A DNA stretch of 5,098 bases from an uncultured Eubacteriales bacterium (GTDB lineage: Bacteria > Bacillota > Clostridia > Peptostreptococcales > Anaerovoracaceae). Under the pieces are notes generated by a model. The model had not been told where the DNA came from. It did not search any database and saw only the letters and a program-made list of their open reading frames with translations. Below are positions 1 through 5,098 of the stretch, piece after piece. Location of the stretch: contig CADCOV010000062.1 in the NCBI GenBank assembly GCA_902803185.1, positions 1-5,098 of the forward strand, read 5' to 3'. A program made the position numbers and the translations under genes. Position 1 is the stretch's first letter, and the number at the start of each line of letters is the position of its first letter.

Positions 1-146
1 CGGCGAAGAAGGCCGAAACCCCTGCAGCCGAGGCAGCCCCGGAGGAGACGGCTGCGGAAGCCCCGGCGGAGGCGCCGAAGAAGCGGACCCGCCGCACCCC
101 GGCGAAGAAGGCCGAGACCCCTGCGCCGGAGGCCGCTCCGGAGGAG
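1..146 (+). repeat. 33-residue (99-bp) tandem repeat inside rho, at least one full unit plus part of a second
   Basis: Bases 1-47 and 100-146 align without gaps with 41 of 47 bases identical, a period of 99 bp. Both encode [16 protein letters not shown], where x is Ala in the first copy and Pro in the second. Most of the base differences are silent, so the peptide is better kept than the DNA. Between the copies lies a basic block KKRTRRTP (78-101) that leads into the second PAKK. The first copy starts at the window edge, so further units may lie upstream. After base 146 the second copy diverges into [14 protein letters not shown]. The coding frame is kept because the period is a multiple of three. 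Confidence 0.85.
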
Positions 147-1514
147 AAGCCGGCCGAAGCGAAGCCGGAAGAGAAACCGGCGGAGGCAGCTGCGCCTGCC
201 CCTGCACCAGAAGCCGAGGCGCCTGCCCCGGCCGCACCGGCTGAGACCCTGCCGGAGGCCCCGAAGGAGGAGCCGGCGGAGGCCCCGAAGGAAGAACCAA
301 AGGAAGAGCCGAAGGAGGAAGCGGCGCCGGCCCAGGGGGAGGAGAAGCCTGCCCGGAAGATGACCGCCCGGGAGATCCGGGACGCCCGGCCGCGGCCGGA
401 GGTCACCGGCATCCTGGACATGTCCGAGGACGGTTTCGGGTTTTTGCGCTTTGATAACTTCCTGACCAGCGACAAGGACGTCTACGTGTCCCCGACCCAG
501 ATCCGCCGCTTCAACCTGAAGACCGGCGACAAGATCCACGGCATCTCCCGCCTGCCGAACGAGGGCGAGCGGTTCGGGGCGCTGTTATATGTGAATACCG
601 TGAACGACGAGGAGCCGGGGGTGGCCATTCGCAGGCCGGATTTCGACAGCCTGACCCCGATCTTCCCGAACGAGAGGCTGACCCTGGAGACCACCCCAAA
701 GGAGCTCTCCATGCGGCTGATCGACCTCATCGCGCCGATCGGCAAGGGCCAGAGGGGCCTCATCGTCGCGCCGCCGAAGGCGGGCAAGACCACTTTGCTC
801 AAGCGGATCGCCGCCAGCATCGAGACCAACGCCCCGGACTGCGAGCTGATCGTGTTCCTGGTGGACGAGCGGCCGGAGGAGGTCACCGACATGAAGCGGT
901 CCCTTCGGGAGAGCAGCGAGGTCATCTATTCGACCTTTGACGAACGGCCGCAGCACCACGTCAAAGTGGCGGAGATGGTGCTGGCCAGGGCCCAGCGGCT
1001 GGCGGAGCACAAGAAGGACGTGGTGATCCTGCTGGATTCCATCACCAGGCTGGCCCGGGCCTATAACCTGGTGGAGCCGCCGTCGGGGCGGACCCTGTCC
1101 GGCGGCCTCGACCCGAGCGCTCTGTACAAGCCGAAGAAGTTCTTCGGCGCGGCCCGGAACCTGGAGGAGGGCGGCAGCATCACGATCCTGGCGACGGCGC
1201 TGGTGGAGACCGGTTCCCGCATGGACGATGTGATCTATGAGGAGTTTAAGGGTACAGGTAATATGGAGCTCCACCTCGACCGGAGACTGTCGGAGAAGCG
1301 GATCTTCCCGGCCATCGACATCGGCCGCTCCGGGACCCGGAGGGAGGACCTGCTGATGACCCCGGAGGAGCTGGAGGCCATCTGGGCGATGCGCCGGGCG
1401 ATGAGCAACCTGCCGCCGCAGGAGGTGACGGAGACCATCATCGACAACCTGGCCCACACCACCAACAACCGCAATTTCATTCAGATCATCAAAAAAGTGC
1501 TGGTGAACCGCTGA
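1..1514 (+). CDS. rho: Transcription termination factor Rho, 5'-truncated by the window edge, with a long low-complexity segment before the RNA-binding domain
   Basis: Rho is a hexameric, RNA-dependent ATPase and helicase that loads on untranslated RNA and releases RNA polymerase. The frame is open from base 3, giving 503 visible residues, so the ATG at 360 is internal and the true start lies upstream. Visible residues 1-119 are almost all Ala, Pro, Glu and Lys. Counting from the internal Met360, the cold-shock domain shows GFGFLR (25-30) and [12 protein letters not shown] (40-51). The ATPase core shows Walker A APPKAGKT (137-144), DERPEE with the catalytic Glu (170), Walker B VVILLD (221-226), the SGGLD Q-loop region (247-251), the EEFKGTGN R-loop region (294-301) and SGTR (324-327), whose Arg aligns by eye with the arginine finger. 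All key residues look intact. The N-terminal helical domain is presumably upstream, which would make the low-complexity segment an insertion between it and the cold-shock domain. It ends 24 bases before the DUF1385 gene. The identification is secure; the gene start cannot be seen. Confidence 0.97.
   Translation, partial: AKKAETPAAEAAPEETAAEAPAEAPKKRTRRTPAKKAETPAPEAAPEEKPAEAKPEEKPAEAAAPAPAPEAEAPAPAAPAETLPEAPKEEPAEAPKEEPKEEPKEEAAPAQGEEKPARKMTAREIRDARPRPEVTGILDMSEDGFGFLRFDNFLTSDKDVYVSPTQIRRFNLKTGDKIHGISRLPNEGERFGALLYVNTVNDEEPGVAIRRPDFDSLTPIFPNERLTLETTPKELSMRLIDLIAPIGKGQRGLIVAPPKAGKTTLLKRIAASIETNAPDCELIVFLVDERPEEVTDMKRSLRESSEVIYSTFDERPQHHVKVAEMVLARAQRLAEHKKDVVILLDSITRLARAYNLVEPPSGRTLSGGLDPSALYKPKKFFGAARNLEEGGSITILATALVETGSRMDDVIYEEFKGTGNMELHLDRRLSEKRIFPAIDIGRSGTRREDLLMTPEELEAIWAMRRAMSNLPPQEVTETIIDNLAHTTNNRNFIQIIKKVLVNR
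255..323 (+). repeat. Short EAPKEEP / KEEP repeats inside rho
   Basis: Two EAPKEEP heptapeptides (255-275 and 279-299), separated by one Ala codon, are followed by two further KEEP-like units (KEEP at 300-311, KEEA at 312-323). The codons alternate between GAG/GAA and CCG/CCA, so this is an older, drifted repeat rather than a fresh slippage product. The stretch is strongly acidic and Pro-rich, in contrast to the basic block near base 78-110, which divides the Rho insertion into a basic front and an acidic rear. Confidence 0.75.
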
Positions 1515-1526
1515 GGGCGGCTCGCC

Positions 1527-1533
1527 TGAGGAG
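1527..1533 (+). promoter_or_regulatory. Ribosome binding site of the DUF1385 gene
   Basis: TGAGGAG lies 5 bases before the ATG at 1539, in the 24-base gap after the rho stop codon. It supports that start over the in-frame methionines further in. Confidence 0.75.
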
Positions 1534-1538
1534 AAGAA

Positions 1539-2555
1539 ATGGATCTCAGCAAGATTTTTCTTAAGGAGGCCTGCCCGACCTCGATCGGCGGACAGGCGGT
1601 CATGGAGGGCGTCATGATGCGGGGGACGGACCGGATGGCGGTGGCCGTGCGGGTGCCGGACGGCCGCATCCACGTGAAGACCCAGCCCCTGAAGAAGCCG
1701 GGCAAGTGGATGAAGATCCCGGTGGTCCGGGGCGTCATCGCCTTCGTCACCTCCCTGGTGGGCGGGATGAAGACGCTGCTCTACTCGGCGGACGTGCTGG
1801 AGGCCTATGCGCCGGAGGAGGCGGAGGCCGAGGAGCCGGGCCGCTTCGAGCAGTGGCTGAACCGGAAGTTCGGCGAGAAGGCGGCCTGGAACCTGATGAT
1901 CTACGCGGCCGTGGCCATGGCTCTCGCCTTCACCGTGGGCGTGTTCATCCTGCTGCCGACGGTGGTGGTGAACCTGCTGGGGAAGGTCGTGGACAGCGTC
2001 CTCGTGCTGAATCTGTCGGAGGGCGTCCTCAGGATCCTGATCTTCGTCGCCTACATCGCGGCCATCAGCCGGATGGAGGACATCCGCCGGACCTTTGAGT
2101 ACCACGGCTCCGAGCACAAAACCATCCACTGCTATGAGAACGGCCTCCCGCTGACGCCGGAGAACGCCCAGCAGTTCTACACCCTGCACCCGCGGTGCGG
2201 GACCAGCTTCCTGATGTTCGTCATGGTGATCTCTTTGATCCTGTTCTCCCTGCTGGGCTGGCCGAACGTGATGCTCCGGCTCCTGTCCCGGATCGTTTTG
2301 ATCCCGCTGGTGGCGGGGCTGTCCTACGAGCTCCTGAAGTGGGCGGGGCGCAGCGACAACTGGCTGGTCAAGGTCCTGAGCATGCCGGGGCTGTATCTGC
2401 AGAAGCTGACCACGAGGCCGCCGTCGGACGAGGAGCTGGAGGTGGCGATCGTCTCCATGAAGGCGGTGCTGGTGCCGCCGGATGCGCCATATATCGAGGG
2501 GATCTGCGATCTGGACGCCAACCTGATCGAGCCCCATGTCATAGAAGAAAGGTAG
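1539..2555 (+). CDS. DUF1385 (YqhQ-like) integral membrane protein of unknown function
   Basis: This is a 338-residue member of the DUF1385 family, a conserved membrane protein without an established biochemical role. Family signatures are all present: GGQAVMEGVMMRG (17-29), EYHGSEHK (187-194), HPRCGTSFLMFV (217-228) and PGLYLQKLTTR (283-293). An acidic linker (about 92-104) precedes the first hydrophobic span. Likely membrane segments, judged by eye, are 118-147 (long, perhaps two), 161-177, 222-240 and 245-266. The conserved His, Glu and Cys residues (EYHGxEHK, HPRCG) look like a metal- or substrate-binding set, but that is inference. There is no signal peptide. The ATG at 1539 is chosen because it has a well-placed TGAGGAG site and leaves the GGQAVMEG motif near the N-terminus as usual. 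It sits between rho and prmC, a common clostridial order, with 24 and 4 bases of spacing. The family call is firm; the function is unknown. Confidence 0.93.
   Translation: MDLSKIFLKEACPTSIGGQAVMEGVMMRGTDRMAVAVRVPDGRIHVKTQPLKKPGKWMKIPVVRGVIAFVTSLVGGMKTLLYSADVLEAYAPEEAEAEEPGRFEQWLNRKFGEKAAWNLMIYAAVAMALAFTVGVFILLPTVVVNLLGKVVDSVLVLNLSEGVLRILIFVAYIAAISRMEDIRRTFEYHGSEHKTIHCYENGLPLTPENAQQFYTLHPRCGTSFLMFVMVISLILFSLLGWPNVMLRLLSRIVLIPLVAGLSYELLKWAGRSDNWLVKVLSMPGLYLQKLTTRPPSDEELEVAIVSMKAVLVPPDAPYIEGICDLDANLIEPHVIEER
2546..2552 (+). promoter_or_regulatory. Ribosome binding site of prmC, inside the end of the DUF1385 gene
   Basis: AGAAAGG ends 7 bases before the prmC ATG at 2560 and overlaps the last codons of the DUF1385 gene. 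Ribosomes finishing that gene would pass over it, which suggests translational coupling. It is a weaker match than the sites of the neighbouring genes. Confidence 0.6.
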
Positions 2556-2559
2556 ATCG

Positions 2560-3480
2560 ATGAGTCTTCCCGTCAGAGAGATATTGAAATTAGGAGAGAA
2601 ACAGCTTTTGGACGCCGGGATCGCCGACGCGGCCCGGGACAGCAAGACCCTGTATTGCTATATGCTGGACTTGCCGCCGGCCAGGATCATCCTGGAGTAC
2701 CAGAACGTCCTGTCCGACGCGAACTGCGACAAGTACTTCGCCCTGATCGACCGCAGGAGCAGCGGGGAACCGCTGCAGTACATCACCGGCAGCACCGAGT
2801 TCATGGGCCTGCCCTTTAAGGTGGACCCGCGGGTGCTGATCCCCCGCCAGGACACGGAGGTCCTGGTGGAGCAGGCCCTGTCCGTGATCAAAGACGGCAG
2901 CCTGTCCGGTGAGACCTTCGCCGTCGCCCGCAGGGAATGGAGCGTCCTGGACCTCTGCTGCGGCAGCGGCGCCATCGGCGTCTCCGTGGCGAAGCTGGCG
3001 CCGAAGACCAGGGTCACCCTGTCCGATGTCAGCGAAGGCGCCCTCGCCCTGGCGAAACAGAACGCCGAGGAGAACGGGGTCGGCAAGAACGTGAAACTGG
3101 AGCAGGGGGACCTCTTCGCCCCGTTCAAGGGCAGGTTCCGCAGCCGCAGGTTCGACATGATCCTTTGCAACCCGCCGTACATCGCGACGGAGGTCATCGG
3201 GACCCTCCAGACGGAGGTCAAGGACCACGAGCCGATGAGCGCCCTGGACGGGGGCGCGGACGGCCTGGATTTCTACCGCAGGCTGGCGGCGGAGGCAGGC
3301 GACCACCTGGAGAAGGGCGGCGTCCTGATGATGGAGATCGGCTTTGACCAGGGGGAGAGCGTACCCGCCCTGCTCCGGGAGAGCGGCGCCTTCAAGGATA
3401 TCCGGTGCCTCAAGGACCTGGCGGGCCTCGACCGGGTCGTCGCGGCCCGGAAGGCGGCGGACAGAGGAGGAAAGAAATGA
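2560..3480 (+). CDS. prmC: Peptide chain release factor N5-glutamine methyltransferase
   Basis: PrmC (HemK) uses S-adenosylmethionine to methylate the Gln of the GGQ motif in release factors RF1 and RF2, which speeds peptide release in the cytoplasm. The 306-residue protein has both family domains. The N-terminal helical, release-factor-binding part (about 1-85) ends in EPLQYITGSTEF (70-81). After it come IPRQDTE (94-100), the SAM-binding loop DLCCGSGAIGVSVA (131-144), the acidic residue of LSDVS (156), GDLF (183-186), the catalytic NPPYI (204-208) and EPMSALDGG (224-232). Length is slightly above the usual 275-295 residues, through a loop at about 112-127 and a basic tail. The ATG at 2560 is 4 bases after the DUF1385 stop. 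The stop overlaps the aminotransferase start as ATGA. prfA, its usual partner and substrate gene, does not follow. Identification is secure. Confidence 0.96.
   Translation: MSLPVREILKLGEKQLLDAGIADAARDSKTLYCYMLDLPPARIILEYQNVLSDANCDKYFALIDRRSSGEPLQYITGSTEFMGLPFKVDPRVLIPRQDTEVLVEQALSVIKDGSLSGETFAVARREWSVLDLCCGSGAIGVSVAKLAPKTRVTLSDVSEGALALAKQNAEENGVGKNVKLEQGDLFAPFKGRFRSRRFDMILCNPPYIATEVIGTLQTEVKDHEPMSALDGGADGLDFYRRLAAEAGDHLEKGGVLMMEIGFDQGESVPALLRESGAFKDIRCLKDLAGLDRVVAARKAADRGGKK
3465..3470 (+). promoter_or_regulatory. Ribosome binding site that fixes the aminotransferase start
   Basis: A perfect AGGAGG lies 6 bases before the ATG at 3477, inside the last codons of prmC. It decides for this start over an in-frame ATG at 3405, whose extra 24 residues are Gly/Pro/Arg-rich, overlap prmC and match no part of an aminotransferase. 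Confidence 0.85.
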
Positions 3481-4640
3481 GAAAGTTATCCGATCGATCC
3501 CTGACGCTGCAGGATTCGATCTTTGCCCATATGACAGCGGTCTGCAGCCGCTACGACGCGGTGAACCTCTCCCAGGGGTTCCCGGACCTGGACCCGCCGG
3601 CGGAGATCCTGGCGCGGCTCCGAGCGCTGACGGAGGAGAACTGCCACCAGTATTCCCTGACCTCCGGCGCGATGGATATCCGCGAGGCCCTGGCGGCCAA
3701 ACAGAAGCGCTTCATGGGGATGGAGATCGATCCGGAGAAGGAGATCGTCATCACCTGCGGGGGCACCGAGGCCCTGATGATGGCAGCGATGGCGGTGGTG
3801 GATCCGGGAGACAAGGTCGTCGTCTTTTCCCCGTTCTACGAGAATTACAGCGCGAACACCATCCTCTGCGGCGGCGAGCCGGTGTTCATCCCGCTGACGC
3901 CGCCGACGTACAGCTTTGATCCGGAGAGGCTGGAGGACGCCTTCCGGGCGGGGGCGAAGGCTTTGATCCTGTGCAACCCGAACAATCCCTGCGGCAAGGT
4001 GTTCACCCGGGAGGAGCTCCTCCTGATCGCCGACCTGGTCCGCAGGTACGACGCCTATGTCATCACCGACGAGTGCTACGAGCACATCGTCTACGCCCCG
4101 TACGAGCACGTGTATTTCGCCACGCTGCCGGGGATGCGGGAGCGGACCATCAGCTGCAGCTCCCTGTCGAAGACCTATTCCATCACCGGCTGGCGGATCG
4201 GCTACACCATCGCGCCGCCGGAGATCACCGAGCGCCTCCGGAAGATCCACGAGTTCCTGACGGTGTGCGCCGCTACGCCGCTGCAGGAGGCGGTGATCCC
4301 GGGCCTGCTGGCGGACCAAAGCTATTACGACGAACTCCTCAGGATCTACACGGCAAAGCGCAGGTTCCTGCTGGAGGGTCTCGACGACATCGGCATCGTC
4401 CACAACGATCCCCACGGGGCCTTCTACGTCCTGCTGGACATCGGTAAGTACGGCTATGAGAGCGACGTGGCCTTCTGCGAGGATCTGGCGGCGAAGGTGG
4501 GCGTCGGCGCGGTGCCGGGCTCCGGGTTCTTCCGGGAGCCGGTGAACCACCTGATCCGCCTCAACTTCGCGAAGCGGGAGGAGACGATGCGGGCGGCCCT
4601 GGACCGCCTCGCCGGGATCGACAAAATGATGAGACGATGA
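3477..4640 (+). CDS. Class I/II pyridoxal-phosphate aminotransferase, kynurenine/methionine aminotransferase-like
   Basis: A cytoplasmic PLP enzyme that moves an amino group between an amino acid and a 2-oxo acid. From the ATG at 3477 it is 387 residues, the usual length for fold-type I class I enzymes. Visible landmarks are NLSQGFPDLDPP near the N-terminus (30-41), GGTEAL of the phosphate-binding region (95-100), NPNNPCGK (167-174, with the conserved Asn at 170), DECYE (198-202, the Asp and Tyr that contact the PLP ring), SLSKTYSITGWRIGY (229-243, Schiff-base Lys at 232) and RLNFA (361-365, Arg binding the substrate carboxylate). All catalytic residues are present. The SQGFPD motif points to the kynurenine aminotransferase / cysteine conjugate beta-lyase / methionine aminotransferase (YbdL) group rather than classical AspC, but substrate cannot be read from sequence. 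It may act on aromatic, sulfur or branched amino acids. Its start overlaps the prmC stop (ATGA), so it is probably co-translated. Confidence 0.93.
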   Translation: MRKLSDRSLTLQDSIFAHMTAVCSRYDAVNLSQGFPDLDPPAEILARLRALTEENCHQYSLTSGAMDIREALAAKQKRFMGMEIDPEKEIVITCGGTEALMMAAMAVVDPGDKVVVFSPFYENYSANTILCGGEPVFIPLTPPTYSFDPERLEDAFRAGAKALILCNPNNPCGKVFTREELLLIADLVRRYDAYVITDECYEHIVYAPYEHVYFATLPGMRERTISCSSLSKTYSITGWRIGYTIAPPEITERLRKIHEFLTVCAATPLQEAVIPGLLADQSYYDELLRIYTAKRRFLLEGLDDIGIVHNDPHGAFYVLLDIGKYGYESDVAFCEDLAAKVGVGAVPGSGFFREPVNHLIRLNFAKREETMRAALDRLAGIDKMMRR

Positions 4641-4653
4641 GAGGGCACTGCCC

Positions 4654-4660
4654 GGAAAGG
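4654..4660 (+). promoter_or_regulatory. Ribosome binding site favouring the thioesterase start at 4667
   Basis: GGAAAGG ends 6 bases before the ATG at 4667. The alternative in-frame ATG at 4637 overlaps the aminotransferase stop but has only a weak purine run (GATGAGACG) ahead of it. Confidence 0.6.
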
Positions 4661-4666
4661 ACCAGG

Positions 4667-5095
4667 ATGAGCAGACTGCTGGAGGAGAGCCGTGAACTGA
4701 TCGAGGCCAACGCATTTGCCAATCATAACCATATCGTTGTGGAGGATATCCAGCCGGATTTCGCCCGGGTGACCTTGGACATCGTGCCGGATTCCCTGAA
4801 CCTCAGGGGCTTCGTCCACGGCGGCGCCCTGTTCACGCTGGCGGACGTCTGCTCCGGCATGACGGCCCGCACCGACGGGCGGTACTACGTGACCTCCCAG
4901 GCCACCGCCAACTTCGTCCGTGGCGCGAAGGAGGGGAAGCTCACCGCCACCAGCAAGGTGGTCCACAGGGGGAAGACCTCCTGCCTGATCGAGGTGGAGA
5001 TCCGGGACGATGCGGACAAGCTCGTCTACCAGGGCAGCTGCACCTACTTCTGCATCACGCCGGAGGGCGGCCAGGACCCGGCACTGAAAAAATAA
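4667..5095 (+). CDS. PaaI-type hotdog-fold acyl-CoA thioesterase
   Basis: A small cytoplasmic thioesterase of the hotdog superfamily, probably hydrolysing an acyl-CoA or aryl-acyl-CoA to the free acid and CoA. From ATG 4667 it is 142 residues, normal for a single hotdog domain that works as a dimer or tetramer. The signature is NLRGFVHGGALFTLADVC (45-62): the conserved Asn (45), the HGG that opens the central helix (51-53) and the Asp (60) expected at the active site in PaaI-like enzymes. The strands follow as TSQATANFVRGAKEGKL (76-92), TSKVVHRGKTSCLIEVEI (95-112) and KLVYQGSCTYFCI (118-130). An ATG at 4637 would add 10 residues, poor in hydrophobics and with a weaker binding site. It is the last gene of the run, 26 bases after the aminotransferase. 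The exact CoA substrate is unknown. The stop is 3 bases from the window end, so no terminator can be seen. Confidence 0.9.
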   Translation: MSRLLEESRELIEANAFANHNHIVVEDIQPDFARVTLDIVPDSLNLRGFVHGGALFTLADVCSGMTARTDGRYYVTSQATANFVRGAKEGKLTATSKVVHRGKTSCLIEVEIRDDADKLVYQGSCTYFCITPEGGQDPALKK

Positions 5096-5098
5096 AAA

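Noticed and set aside
360..362. The ATG at 360 as the start of rho, or as an internal start giving a short Rho
   Set aside because: The frame is open upstream to the window edge with repeats kept in frame. The nearest purine-rich site (GGGGGAGGAG, ending at 344) is 15 bases away, too far for good initiation, and is explained by Gly-Glu-Glu codons. A short isoform cannot be excluded.
1515..1527. Small inverted repeat GGCG-GCT-CGCC after the rho stop, as a terminator
   Set aside because: The stem is only 4-5 base pairs, with no T-run, and it is immediately followed by a ribosome binding site. It is too weak to act as a terminator.
1706..2098. Other forward-frame open stretches inside DUF1385, prmC and the aminotransferase (for example 2195-2563, 2937-3347, 3971-4447)
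   Set aside because: They lie wholly within well-identified genes in another frame, have Gly/Arg/Pro-rich products typical of frame-shifted GC-rich DNA, and lack separate ribosome binding sites.
585..2645. A 686-codon open frame on the minus strand
   Set aside because: It runs antisense to rho, DUF1385 and the start of prmC. Its product is rich in Arg, His, Gln, Asp and Leu, as expected from the complement of G/C-ending codons. The sense genes have clear families, so this is a GC-bias shadow.
3405..3476. An upstream start for the aminotransferase at ATG 3405
   Set aside because: The added residues are Gly/Pro/Arg-rich and come from the overlapping prmC gene. AGGAGG sits correctly for ATG 3477 instead.
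3486..4715. A 409-codon open frame on the minus strand
   Set aside because: It is antisense to the whole aminotransferase gene, with low-complexity Arg/Leu/His/Asp content and no recognisable motif. It is a shadow of G/C third-position bias.
5081..5098. A-rich end of the window as a terminator or promoter part
   Set aside because: The A-run is the last Lys codons plus the TAA stop and three bases. There is no hairpin, and the sequence ends before any could be seen.

Overview
The window is a compact, one-strand stretch of bacterial chromosome from a GC-rich organism with strongly G/C-biased third codon positions. Five genes lie on the + strand with almost no space between them: rho (5' end outside the window), a DUF1385 membrane protein, prmC, a class I/II pyridoxal-phosphate aminotransferase and a small hotdog-fold thioesterase. 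The rho - DUF1385 - prmC order is one I associate with Clostridia (Firmicutes), as are the strong AGGAGG-type ribosome binding sites. A GC-rich Clostridia member (an Oscillospiraceae, Lachnospiraceae or Christensenellales type) is therefore my best guess, at moderate confidence and by inference from gene order only.

Layout. Bases 1-1514 are the 3' part of rho. The reading frame is open from the first full codon (base 3). The first 119 visible codons encode a low-complexity Ala/Pro/Glu/Lys segment with a 33-residue tandem repeat and a [11 protein letters not shown] basic block. It runs directly into the Rho cold-shock RNA-binding domain and the ATPase core. The ATG at 360 is an internal methionine, not the gene start. 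After 24 bases comes the DUF1385 gene (1539-2555), after 4 bases prmC (2560-3480), then the aminotransferase, whose ATG overlaps the prmC stop (3477-4640), and the thioesterase (best start 4667, ends 5095). No intergenic gap exceeds about 26 bases. I see no promoter, terminator, RNA gene, mobile element or CRISPR array.

How the genes fit together. The first three genes form a conserved termination-related block: Rho ends transcription, PrmC methylates the release factors that end translation, and the DUF1385 protein is a conserved membrane protein of unknown role. The last two genes are metabolic: an aminotransferase resembling the kynurenine/methionine aminotransferase group, and a PaaI-like acyl-CoA thioesterase. 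Spacing and overlaps suggest one transcript with translational coupling. rpmE (ribosomal protein L31) and prfA (release factor 1), often found in this neighbourhood in Clostridia, are absent from their usual places.

Most of the window is ordinary housekeeping sequence. The part most worth a second look is the long, repetitive, charge-segregated and probably disordered segment of Rho. I do not see an undescribed multi-gene system here.
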